A stretch of 64,000 nucleotides of DNA from Desulfovibrio inopinatus DSM 10711 (GTDB lineage: Bacteria > Desulfobacterota > Desulfovibrionia > Desulfovibrionales > Desulfovibrionaceae): contig NZ_AUBP01000001.1 of NCBI RefSeq assembly GCF_000429305.1, positions 310,001 through 374,000 on the forward strand, read 5' to 3'. Of this stretch, positions 31,976-40,304 are shown piece after piece. Made by a program: the position numbers and the translations under genes. The notes beneath the pieces are model-generated. The model saw only the letters and a program-made list of their open reading frames with translations. It ran no database searches and was not told the origin of the DNA. Numbering within the stretch: the first letter of the stretch is position 1; every line of letters begins with the position of its first letter.

Positions 31976-33915
31976 TAGAGCAATCCTCCCAGAGTAGCCG
32001 CGAGAAGGACCAGGGCGATAACGTTGACCCATTTGGTCAGGACATTTTCACCGAAGTATTGGGCCAAGTAGAAGTTCGAGGCTTCAGGGGCGACAATCTG
32101 GCGCAAAGGACCGCGGAAGCCGGCAACACCATTTTCGGTAGCTTGGACTCCACACAGATACGGTTCGCTCGCAGATTTTTTGCTCATCCGCTTCGCGGCG
32201 CGCATGGCGTAAAACAGACCGAGGCCGAGAAGCAGGAAAACAGGGTAGGTCACAAATATCCCCGTTTTGCTGGCAAACGTCCCATAGCTGACGGCAAACG
32301 CGGGCGTTGCGTAATACAGCGCAACGACGGGCTCAACCAGCCCCGTGTAGATGAAGGGAGCAAAGATGCTCAAGACAATCGCCATAACGATGAGAACCTG
32401 CAAAGGCATGCGCAGGGTGAACGGTTGTTGTTCCGGTGCGGGAGCGCGTTCGGTAAACGGTGTGCTCATAAGGATACCGGCCCATCGTGCCCAGTAAACA
32501 ACCGTCAAAGCGCTTCCCAAAGCCAGCATCGTAACGACAAGGAGCATTCCCCCGCCCATAACCGAAGCGGATTCAATGGCCATCCATTTAGAGATAAGTA
32601 CACCGAAGGGGGGTAAAAGCATGGACATGATGCCGATGATCATAATCGTTGCCGTACGGGGCATACGTTTATAAAGGCCACGCATATCTTCGATGTTGAG
32701 GCTGTCAATATTCTGCTGTACTGCGCCAACGCACAGGAAGAGCAGACCTTTGGAAACGGCATGGAAGATGATGAGCATCATCGCGGCTGTAAAGGCGGCA
32801 GGGGTATTAATGCCTGCGCAGGTGATGATGAGCCCGAGGTTGGCGATCGTGGAGTACGCCAGGATCTTTTTGCCGTTGGTTTGGCTAATAGCCATGGCCG
32901 ATGTCACAAGGAACGTGAACGCGCCGAACAAGGCAATAAAGCTGGACAGCGGCGTCCCCACATAGGCCGGGGCCAAGCGCAGGACAATGTACACGCCGGC
33001 TTTAACCATGGTGGACGAGTGCAGCAAAGCCGAAACCGGAGTCGGTGCGACCATAGCGCCAAGCAGCCAGCTTTGCATGGGGACCTGGGCGGCTTTACCG
33101 CATCCTGCGAAGGCCATGAAGAACAACGGCAGGAGCATGACAGCGCCGAGGGTCGTCGATTCGCTCAGCACTTCTACCAGCGAGACAGTTCCCATGACGC
33201 GCTGGACCAATATGACGCCCATTAACAGGGATGCACCGGCAAGGAGGTTCATCCACAAGGCTCGTTCGCCGTTGCGAATGGCGATTTCCGTCTTGTCATG
33301 GCTGATGAGGATGAAAGAACAGAAGCCTGTCACTTCAAAGAAAAAGTACATCCAGTTCAGATTGTTGGCCAAAACAAGACCATTCATAGCCCCGAGAAGT
33401 AAGGTGAGGAAGGCGAAGAAGAGGGGCTGTTTGGTTTTGGCCAGTTTCAGATGTTCCTCATGGTGTTTCATGTATCCCAATGCGTAGATCCAGATGAGCG
33501 GACCGACGATGGAAATGATGAGAACCATGACCAAGCTCAGGCTGTCAGCAAAAATAGCCGGAACATGGGTTGTGTGGTCCATGAGGAAGAATTCGAGATA
33601 TGCCAGAGCAAGAATCTGAAAACCGGCAAATCCCATGATAAGGTTGTTTTTTCGTTTAAAACCGAAATACAAAATAACAAACAACAGAACAAAGTCGCAT
33701 AAAGCGACCAGACCATTGGCGTCAATTCCTATAAACGTCGAGATGTCATACGCTTCAAACGTTCCCATTGCCAACAGTGCAAGCGAACTCAATGCCATGA
33801 TCACCGATGTGACCAGGACAATTGTAGTGCGCACTTGGTGACTTTTCACGAACGCATGAAGGAGACCGACGAGGAAGGGAAGGACAACCAGGCAAAAGAC
33901 CAGTGTGTCAAGCAT
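31975..33915 (-). CDS. echA: Ech hydrogenase membrane subunit A (NuoL/MrpA-like antiporter)
   Basis: A 646-residue antiporter-like subunit with about 14-16 transmembrane helices. The central proton_antipo_M region is clear: FFEVTGFCSFILISHDKTE, GKAAQVPMQSWLLGAMVAPTPVSALLHSSTMVKAGVYIVLRLAP, with the key Lys/His residues, and MLIIFHAVSKGLLFLCVGA. It is expected to translocate protons or sodium ions during ferredoxin:H+ turnover. The ATG at 33915 follows AAGAGGTGCCT. First gene of the operon, behind a long leader with a strong promoter. Confidence 0.95.
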   Translation of the reverse strand: MLDTLVFCLVVLPFLVGLLHAFVKSHQVRTTIVLVTSVIMALSSLALLAMGTFEAYDISTFIGIDANGLVALCDFVLLFVILYFGFKRKNNLIMGFAGFQILALAYLEFFLMDHTTHVPAIFADSLSLVMVLIISIVGPLIWIYALGYMKHHEEHLKLAKTKQPLFFAFLTLLLGAMNGLVLANNLNWMYFFFEVTGFCSFILISHDKTEIAIRNGERALWMNLLAGASLLMGVILVQRVMGTVSLVEVLSESTTLGAVMLLPLFFMAFAGCGKAAQVPMQSWLLGAMVAPTPVSALLHSSTMVKAGVYIVLRLAPAYVGTPLSSFIALFGAFTFLVTSAMAISQTNGKKILAYSTIANLGLIITCAGINTPAAFTAAMMLIIFHAVSKGLLFLCVGAVQQNIDSLNIEDMRGLYKRMPRTATIMIIGIMSMLLPPFGVLISKWMAIESASVMGGGMLLVVTMLALGSALTVVYWARWAGILMSTPFTERAPAPEQQPFTLRMPLQVLIVMAIVLSIFAPFIYTGLVEPVVALYYATPAFAVSYGTFASKTGIFVTYPVFLLLGLGLFYAMRAAKRMSKKSASEPYLCGVQATENGVAGFRGPLRQIVAPEASNFYLAQYFGENVLTKWVNVIALVLLAATLGGLL

Positions 33916-33995
33916 AGGCACCTCTTGTCGGAGTAAGAAGGGCGGCACGAAAGCCAGTGACTCAAACGATATGACAGGGTACGGAATAGAGGGGT

Positions 33996-34026
33996 ACAAC
34001 GCGACGAACCCCCGTTGTCGCGTTGT
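33996..34026 (-). promoter_or_regulatory. Hairpin in the 5' leader of the ech mRNA
   Basis: ACAACGCGAC (33996-34005) and GTCGCGTTGT (34017-34026) form a perfect 10-bp stem with an 11-nt loop that is C-rich on the plus strand. It lies between the predicted start of transcription and echA, with no T-tract, so a role in mRNA stability or regulation fits better than termination. Confidence 0.5.
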
Positions 34027-34057
34027 GGGGAGGGATCCAAACTCCTGTCGATTTGAT

Positions 34058-34086
34058 TTTATAAAGGACTTAGTATGTCAGGTCAA
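34058..34086 (-). promoter_or_regulatory. Sigma-70 promoter of the ech operon
   Basis: On the minus strand TTGACC (34086-34081) is followed after exactly 17 nt by TATAAA (34063-34058), one mismatch from consensus in each hexamer. Transcription would start near 34051 and give a leader of about 135 nt before echA. The rest of the gap to 34354 is AT-rich and without a gene. Confidence 0.65.
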
Positions 34087-34354
34087 GAAGATATGCGACT
34101 ATTACAGCATGGGGATGGATTTTGTACGGTGGTGAGGGGAGCGTGTTCTGCAGAAAAATGAATGTAGTGATGTTGTAGCTTTTTATTGTTCATGCTACTT
34201 TTGCAGAGATTTTTTTTTACATCAAGTCTATCTGGTGGTGTTTTATGTAGAAATTGATTGATTCTCGAATCGATTGTATGAATTTCATGTTTTTCTACTG
34301 TCATAAAAATAGCACATGGTGGTTTTTCGATCCGATAGCTATGTGTATTTTGTT

Positions 34355-35455
34355 TTACTTCTCTCGCGTATGAGATGTTGATGCTTTTTTTGCAGTTTTT
34401 TCTGATTCAAGGAGATCATGGAAAAATATCTGAACAAATCGTCCGGATATAACATCAGGGAAAAAATACATTTTTTCTGTCTCACCAGGAAATGATGAGA
34501 CAAAAGCAAAAAAGAGTGCATCTGACGTCTGCACCATACTTTCTTGAAGGCGTTGTTCCAGGCTTTTCTTCGAGTCTGTATCAGGAATGTCGCTTAATCG
34601 ACAGCGCAGTGGGCGATGTTCAAATATGAGGCATTCACCGTACTCGTTGAGTGGACATAGAAGAGGTTCGTCAATGGGACGTTCCATGTTAGGAATACTT
34701 TGCACGTGGTTTCGTCGAGCACGACGTAATGCTGCAGCGGATTGCACCGCAGCGGCGACAATGGATTGTCGTTCTGTTCGGCCCAGCGTCAGATTGACCA
34801 TGTGTTTGATGTATACAGCTTCGGCCAATCCCACGGAGAATGGTATGCGGCAACAGTCATCGTGATCTTTTCCACAATGATGCTGCACATTATATTTGAG
34901 AGCGAAAGCGTCAATAGTTTCAGCCGCGCGCTCGACATCGGTAAAAAAAGGATAGAGATTGACTTGGTTTTTCATTTCCAGGCTGGGTTCCCGCAAATGG
35001 AGCCGTCCGCTTCGCTTGCCGTATTTTCGAATGAACCTCCATTGGCTGAAATTTTGCGGTTTGGCTTTGAGCTTTTTGAGGCGCTTGTCTGCCAGTTTGT
35101 GACCAAGTCCTTTGCGCAGGAGATACGAGTTGAGCACGGTGCCTGTTCGGCCCAATCCGTGTCTACAGTGAATGAGAACATTCTTTCCCAAATAAATGAC
35201 TTCATCCAACCAATCCAGACCACGCTCAAGGGCTTCCATATCCGGTGCAGATTCGTCTTCGATGGGAAGGTAGTAGACTTCAAATCCCTGATCGGCTTCA
35301 AGCCAGTGAAGATCACAGAATTCCGAACACAAATTCAATATAGCATCGATGCCTTCACGTTTGAGCGCATCCAGGTCATCGTAGCTCATGGGAGCAGCTC
35401 CGATAGCCAGTTGGTTCGTCACCCAGGTGAGTGTATATTGAGAAAGGCCTGCCAT
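34355..35455 (-). CDS. Dual-specificity phosphatase fused to a YkgJ-like cysteine cluster domain
   Basis: A 366-residue protein with two modules. Residues about 5-165 are a cysteine-type phosphatase: WVTNQLAIGAAPMSYDDLDAL at the start and the P-loop NVLIHCRHGLGRTGTVLNSYLL (HCxxGxxR, Cys near 97), with the general acid Asp probably in PIEDESAPD. Residues about 195-345 contain spaced cysteines: HHCGKDHDDCCRIPFSV, then CPLNEYGECLIFEHRPLRCRLSD, the pattern of YkgJ-type zinc/iron-binding domains. This combination is unusual to me. The substrate, protein or small phosphorylated compound, is unknown. The ATG follows GAAAGAAACGATT. It is 200 nt downstream of a histidine kinase on the same strand. Confidence 0.85.
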   Translation of the reverse strand: MAGLSQYTLTWVTNQLAIGAAPMSYDDLDALKREGIDAILNLCSEFCDLHWLEADQGFEVYYLPIEDESAPDMEALERGLDWLDEVIYLGKNVLIHCRHGLGRTGTVLNSYLLRKGLGHKLADKRLKKLKAKPQNFSQWRFIRKYGKRSGRLHLREPSLEMKNQVNLYPFFTDVERAAETIDAFALKYNVQHHCGKDHDDCCRIPFSVGLAEAVYIKHMVNLTLGRTERQSIVAAAVQSAAALRRARRNHVQSIPNMERPIDEPLLCPLNEYGECLIFEHRPLRCRLSDIPDTDSKKSLEQRLQESMVQTSDALFFAFVSSFPGETEKMYFFPDVISGRFVQIFFHDLLESEKTAKKASTSHTREK

Positions 35456-35495
35456 AATCGTTTCTTTCGTTTCCTTGTGTTCAGAAAGATTTCCT

Positions 35496-35516
35496 GACGG
35501 CTCCTCGGGAACCGTC
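35496..35516. terminator. Hairpin between kinase and phosphatase genes
   Basis: GACGGCTCC (35496-35504) and GGAACCGTC (35508-35516) form a 9-bp stem with one G-T pair and a 3-nt loop. It is 139 nt past the stop of the minus-strand kinase. The T-rich tail is on the plus strand only (CCTTTATTTTATT), where no gene precedes it, so function on the minus strand is uncertain. Confidence 0.45.
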
Positions 35517-35654
35517 CTTTATTTTATTGCAACGGCGTTTTAGATGCCAAGTCGCGCTTATGATTTATCATGTGCTTCATAAATGGCTTTGATCTGTACA
35601 ACGCAAGGATGATTCAGGTTGCAGAGACAGCCAATACAGCGAATTGCGTACCAC

Positions 35655-37250
35655 TCAGGTTTTGTTGAGGACATCCTGGGAGCGTCCTGCGGTCTGTAGC
35701 TCAAAGGTGAAAATCGAACCGTTTCCGACAGTCGACTCCGCCCAGATGACGCCCCCATAGTGTTCAATGATTTGTTTACAGATACTCAACCCTAGTCCCG
35801 ACCCTGTGGGTTTTCCCGCAGTGATGTCTCCGCCATATAACGATTGATGGAATAGATTGAATACTCTGGATAATTCTTCTGGGGCAATGCCTGTTCCGGT
35901 GTCTTTGACCTGGACACGAACAACACCGGGAGCTGATTCATGCGCGATGACTTCAACTTCACCCTGGGGAGTGAATTTCGCGGCATTTTCGATGAGATTG
36001 TGCATGACTTGCATGAATCTGTCACGGTCCACATAAAGATAAGGAAGTCTGTCTGCAACTGTATATTTGAGTTCTACTGGTTTGTCTGTGAAAATATTCT
36101 GCGCGACCTCAACGGACTCAAGAATGGCATCACGAACGGAAAAGAGACTTGGCTTCCAAATCAGTCGTCCTGACTCTATGCGGTTAAGATCAAGCACGTC
36201 ATTGATAAGTCGTCGAAGTCGTTCTCCTTCCTGATGAATGATAGCGAGGTTGTCGGTAATGACACGGGCACGCTTGGCCAGTTCCGGATCATGTTTATAG
36301 AGTGGACCGAAATGTTTATTGAACGTTTTATCACTTATTTTGGCAAATCCAAGAATGGACGTCAGAGGCGTGCGCAATTCATGGGAAACAGAAGACAGAA
36401 AAACTGACTTCATAGTGTCGAGTTCCGTTAACCGGCTATTTGCTCGCTCGAGTTCTTCTGCCTTGGCGGCAAGATCACGTGTGCGGTCGGCAACTTTTGC
36501 TTCAAGTGTTCTTCCTTGGTCTTCCAACGTCGACATCATCTCGCAAATGGCTGTACTCAAGTATTCAATTTCTTCAACACCTGTGTAGTGGGGCTTTTCC
36601 CCCTTGCGAATGCTGGCAATAACATTTTGGATTGGATGCCGAATAAAGCGTTCGGCTAAAAGAATCATAAGAAGAGCGGTGAGACACAGAATGACTGATG
36701 CCGCGATTGCAATACGATGCACGCGTATATTGAGTGTGGTAAATTGTGTACTGTCATTTATGAGGGTGATTCTCCATTTCCATGGGGAAAAAAGAAAGGT
36801 CAGCGTATAGTATTTCGTGTTATTGAGAGAGAAATTATAGAGATTTTTTGTCTTATATGCGGAGTCTGGGATGCTGAAATTGGGGTGAGGATGATTGGTT
36901 GCATGAAGTGGTTCATATCCTTCTGCCATGTGTTGTGCGATGATTCCCTTTATGTTGTGTTCTCGGAAATATACTGCCAATTCTTCAAGAGCTTGCGCCT
37001 GGTTGAGCTGGAGCTGTTCAGGGGTGTGCTTCGTTTGAGCATGAGTGAGCTGATCAAGATGCTTTGTACAAATGAATAATACGTCACGAGACAGCCAATG
37101 CAAATTGTTTTCGATGGTTGTATCAAGAAAGTTGACGATGGAGTTATCAATTAAGGAAAAAAAGAGTATTCCAGACAATGTCCAGAGCAGAAGAAGCGGA
37201 ACAATGAGCCTTACAAGGAGATTTTTCTTCAGGCGTTTGAGCAGGGGCAT
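35655..37250 (-). CDS. Membrane-bound sensor histidine kinase
   Basis: A 531-residue kinase. TM1 is at about 10-33 (LVRLIVPLLLLWTLSGILFF), a periplasmic sensor of about 145 residues follows, and TM2 is at about 180-203 (IAIAASVILCLTALLMILL). Then come a HAMP-like linker, a coiled coil (LEAKVADRTRDLAAKAEELE), the phospho-acceptor in FLSSVSHELRTPLTSILGF, and the ATPase with NLIENAAKF, DTGTGIAPEEL and GSGLGLSICKQIIEHYGG. The ligand is unknown and no response regulator is adjacent. It is divergent from the glycosyltransferase gene at 37741. Confidence 0.93.
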   Translation of the reverse strand: MPLLKRLKKNLLVRLIVPLLLLWTLSGILFFSLIDNSIVNFLDTTIENNLHWLSRDVLFICTKHLDQLTHAQTKHTPEQLQLNQAQALEELAVYFREHNIKGIIAQHMAEGYEPLHATNHPHPNFSIPDSAYKTKNLYNFSLNNTKYYTLTFLFSPWKWRITLINDSTQFTTLNIRVHRIAIAASVILCLTALLMILLAERFIRHPIQNVIASIRKGEKPHYTGVEEIEYLSTAICEMMSTLEDQGRTLEAKVADRTRDLAAKAEELERANSRLTELDTMKSVFLSSVSHELRTPLTSILGFAKISDKTFNKHFGPLYKHDPELAKRARVITDNLAIIHQEGERLRRLINDVLDLNRIESGRLIWKPSLFSVRDAILESVEVAQNIFTDKPVELKYTVADRLPYLYVDRDRFMQVMHNLIENAAKFTPQGEVEVIAHESAPGVVRVQVKDTGTGIAPEELSRVFNLFHQSLYGGDITAGKPTGSGLGLSICKQIIEHYGGVIWAESTVGNGSIFTFELQTAGRSQDVLNKT

Positions 37251-37740
37251 GCGTTCTGTTCCGCCTTGGAATAATGGTTGTTGAAAAGGCTCTTCTATTC
37301 TCCATACAGGAGAATAGATCCATGTCTTATTTCTGAGAAATACGTCTCCGTTGTCCGAACATATTTCGTCTTTTCAAATTGAAGTCAGGATAAACATCGT
37401 ATTTTCACCCAGCTCATTCGATAATTCGCAAGATTGAGACGTAATGGTTTATTATATGGAACGATACCATCTTTTCGTCCCAATCTGCCCGCGAAAAGAT
37501 GGATTCAAAGCACCCATGCTGTTGTCCGGAGTATATCTTCGCAGGGGAGCATACACTCAATACAGAATTTACGCTCAATATTACAGAAAAAATAAAGGAA
37601 TGACCAGATCGATGTATGCCTGAACAGATGAGAAGGGAGCGTGCTCACCGCGATGCTTCCTGCTTGACAAGGTGGTCTCGCAATGGGACGAAGCCTGTCT
37701 TGTTCGTCTCTACATCTTCCAGAATCGGAGAATATGCTGC
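37251..37740. other. Divergent intergenic region with two hairpins
   Basis: 490 bases without a gene between the kinase (minus) and the glycosyltransferase (plus). It contains two perfect stem-loops: CTATTCTCC (37295-37303) with its complement at 37309-37317, and CCATCTTTTCG (37467-37477) with its complement at 37492-37502 around a 14-nt loop. Neither has a T-tract. They could be operators or structured leader elements. Confidence 0.5.
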
Positions 37741-38805
37741 ATGGCTCGCATTCTTTACGGGGTGCATGGCACCCAACATGGTCACGCTATACGGGCATTG
37801 ACCATTGCCCGCCATTTGGGGGAACACGAAATTCTTTTTGTTTCCAGCGAGGAAGGAGCTGAACTCCTCGCACGGGAGTATCGCGTTGAGACCGCTCTCA
37901 ACCCTGGGACTCGATATAAAAATTATCAGATCGACACGCCAGCTACGCTGAAACTGGCTGCAAATGTATTGCGGCAACGCGGCCGCGAGGTTCATCGTCT
38001 CGTGAAGATTGCCGAAGCGTTCAAGCCGGATGTCTGCTTGTCTGATTACGAATACTTTGTTCCCTTGGTGTCGAAAAAGATGGGAATTCCATGTCTGAGT
38101 GTGGACCACCAGCATGTCATTAGTTTGTGCAGTCATCCTGTGCCGCCCAAACTTTGGATTGATTATGCCGGCATTTCAACTTCAATTCGATTTTTGTTCA
38201 GCCATTGTGACCAGTACCTTGCCATTTCCTTTTATCGACCTCCAGTCAAACCCGGGCTTCCCGGCCGAATCGCCCCACCGATCCTCCGCGAAAGTGTCGG
38301 CAAAGTCGAAGCGAGCCAAGGTGATCATATTCTCGTCTATCAGAGTTGTTCCATTTGTGATGATCTTGTGCCTTTCCTGAAAAGGCTTCAGCGACCATGT
38401 CTTGTCTATGGATACAACCGGAGCGGTAATGATGGGAATATTACATTCAGGCCGTATTCGGAGACACAACTTTTGGAAGATCTGGCCAGTGCGGCCTATG
38501 TGATTTGTGGAGGAGGGCACAGCTTGATATCCGAATCCTTGTATTACGGGAAGCCAATTCTGTCGTTGCCTGTCGCCGGTGCGTTTGAGCAACAGCTCAA
38601 TGCTATTTACATTGAACATCTTGGGTATGGTATGAATCGGACCATGGCTGACCTTTCCCCCGCGCTTATTGCAACGTTTGAGTCAAAGCTCGATTCGTAT
38701 GTGGAGTCTGTGGCGAGTCAGACGTTTTGCGGCAATACCGAAGTCTTTGGAACTGTTGAAGGATTCGTGCGCACTGGGCGCATGGATATTGCGTCGTCAG
38801 CCTAA
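37741..38805 (+). CDS. GT-B glycosyltransferase, MurG-like
   Basis: A 354-residue protein of the UDP-glycosyltransferase/MurG fold used in surface polysaccharide and glycolipid synthesis. It starts MARILYGVHGTQHGHAIRAL with the glycine-rich loop and shows the C-terminal donor-binding motif YVICGGGHSLISESLYYGKPILSLPVAGAFEQQLNA. The acceptor is unknown. The ATG at 37741 follows CGGAGAATATGCTGC; the open frame extends 23 codons upstream. It is followed in the same direction by a radical SAM enzyme and a flippase, suggesting a shared envelope pathway. Confidence 0.88.
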   Translation: MARILYGVHGTQHGHAIRALTIARHLGEHEILFVSSEEGAELLAREYRVETALNPGTRYKNYQIDTPATLKLAANVLRQRGREVHRLVKIAEAFKPDVCLSDYEYFVPLVSKKMGIPCLSVDHQHVISLCSHPVPPKLWIDYAGISTSIRFLFSHCDQYLAISFYRPPVKPGLPGRIAPPILRESVGKVEASQGDHILVYQSCSICDDLVPFLKRLQRPCLVYGYNRSGNDGNITFRPYSETQLLEDLASAAYVICGGGHSLISESLYYGKPILSLPVAGAFEQQLNAIYIEHLGYGMNRTMADLSPALIATFESKLDSYVESVASQTFCGNTEVFGTVEGFVRTGRMDIASSA

Positions 38806-38956
38806 TTCCGGTAATGGCTTGCATCTGTATTCTCTATAAGAGTGAAAGCGGCCCGATATTCGGCATTCCGTTGTTTATTCGAGTAAATGACTACCGATTA
38901 GGGACGGTAATTCCATGTTTTATCCGTCCGGATTGTGCTTGACAGGAGGCTCTCCA

Positions 38957-40180
38957 ATGAAGACTCGCCCTTTGACCCCAGAGAAGTACTATCGTCTCCC
39001 ATGGAATTTGGCCGACAATGCCATCACGTGGCTTGAGCCCACGACAAAGTGCAATTTGTATTGTGAAGGCTGTTACAGGGAGAATGATCCGGGTGGTCAC
39101 CGCTCCTTGGACGATGTTATTCGTGAGCTGGAAGAAGTGAAGCGTCTTCGTCGGACAGATGGTATTTCCATTGCTGGTGGTGAGCCGCTGATCTATCCGG
39201 ATATTGTTGAGCTTGTGCGTTATGTGGTCAAGCAGGGGTGGAAGGCAATTATCAATTCGAATGGTCAAGCGTTGACCCCGGAACTCGTGCGTGATCTGCG
39301 TGATGCTGGTTTGACCGGATTTACGATGCATGTCGATTCACATCAGAAGCGCCCTGGTTGGCAGGACAAGACCGAAGAAGAGCTGAATGAACTGCGTGAA
39401 AAGCTTGCGCAGATGATATTTGAAGAAGGCAAGGGGAAAATCGCATGTGCTTTCAATGCAACGATTTATCGCGATACACTCAAAGATATTCCCATGCTGA
39501 CCAAATGGGCTCATGCCAACATGGATATAGTCCATACAATGGTCTACATTTTGTTCCGTTCAGCGAGACGCCAGGGGCAATTCGATACATTTGTTCATGG
39601 GAATAAGGTTGACGTGGGACAACTCGTCTACCAGCTTGATCATCAGGAAGGACATCTCGATATCGTATCGCAAGAAGTCGCTGATGAAATTCGCTCCGTC
39701 TATCCAGAGCACGAACCCTGCGCCTATCTTAACGGAACCGAAGACCCGCTGTCCATGAAATGGCTTTTGACGCTTCGGGTGGGGAATAAAGACGAACTTC
39801 TTGGATATATGGATTCGAAGTTTGCCGAAATGATGCAGGTGATCCACCACTTGTTTTTTGGGACCTATCTTGCGTATACACGGCCATGGCTTATGAAGCA
39901 CGTCCAAGTACTGTTTCCCTTGGCGATTTTTAACAAGGGAATGCGCAAAATTTTCCTGCGTTGGTTGTTTTCTCCTAAGCGGTGGACCCAATCCGTGGAT
40001 ATTCAATCCATAATGGTCATTCAACCGTGTGATATTTTTGATGATGGCCGGCAAAATATGTGCGATGGCTGTCCAGACGCCATTTTTCATAAAGGGAAGA
40101 TGGTGTGGAGTTGTCGTGTTGACGAACTGGAAAAGTTCGGTGGTTTTCTTTCCTGCGCTCCGCGTCAGGGGTGTAAATAA
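38957..40180 (+). CDS. Radical SAM enzyme with extra C-terminal cysteines
   Basis: A 407-residue radical SAM protein. The cluster motif is TTKCNLYCEGCYREND (CxxxCxxC, about 33-48), followed by the SAM-binding GGEP in ISIAGGEPLIYPD and later NSNGQAL. Near the C-terminus several cysteines are spaced as QPCDIFDDGRQNMCDGCPDA, WSCRVDELEKFGG and LSCAPRQGC, which resembles an auxiliary Fe-S cluster (SPASM-like). The long helical insertion around 290-345 (HLFFGTYLAYTRPWLMK) may lie at the membrane. GGAGGCTCTCCA precedes the ATG at 38957. The reaction is unknown; neighbours suggest lipid or polysaccharide modification. Confidence 0.85.
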   Translation: MKTRPLTPEKYYRLPWNLADNAITWLEPTTKCNLYCEGCYRENDPGGHRSLDDVIRELEEVKRLRRTDGISIAGGEPLIYPDIVELVRYVVKQGWKAIINSNGQALTPELVRDLRDAGLTGFTMHVDSHQKRPGWQDKTEEELNELREKLAQMIFEEGKGKIACAFNATIYRDTLKDIPMLTKWAHANMDIVHTMVYILFRSARRQGQFDTFVHGNKVDVGQLVYQLDHQEGHLDIVSQEVADEIRSVYPEHEPCAYLNGTEDPLSMKWLLTLRVGNKDELLGYMDSKFAEMMQVIHHLFFGTYLAYTRPWLMKHVQVLFPLAIFNKGMRKIFLRWLFSPKRWTQSVDIQSIMVIQPCDIFDDGRQNMCDGCPDAIFHKGKMVWSCRVDELEKFGGFLSCAPRQGCK

Positions 40181-40304
40181 GTCCATTCGGCGTGTATTGT
40201 TTGTCTGGGGCCACTATTGCCCGAAATGTGCCGCTACAATTGAGTTCGAAGTTGGCGGGGTGTCTGCGTTCGTCGCGTCCTGACTTCGGTATAAAGGAAG
40301 TTCT

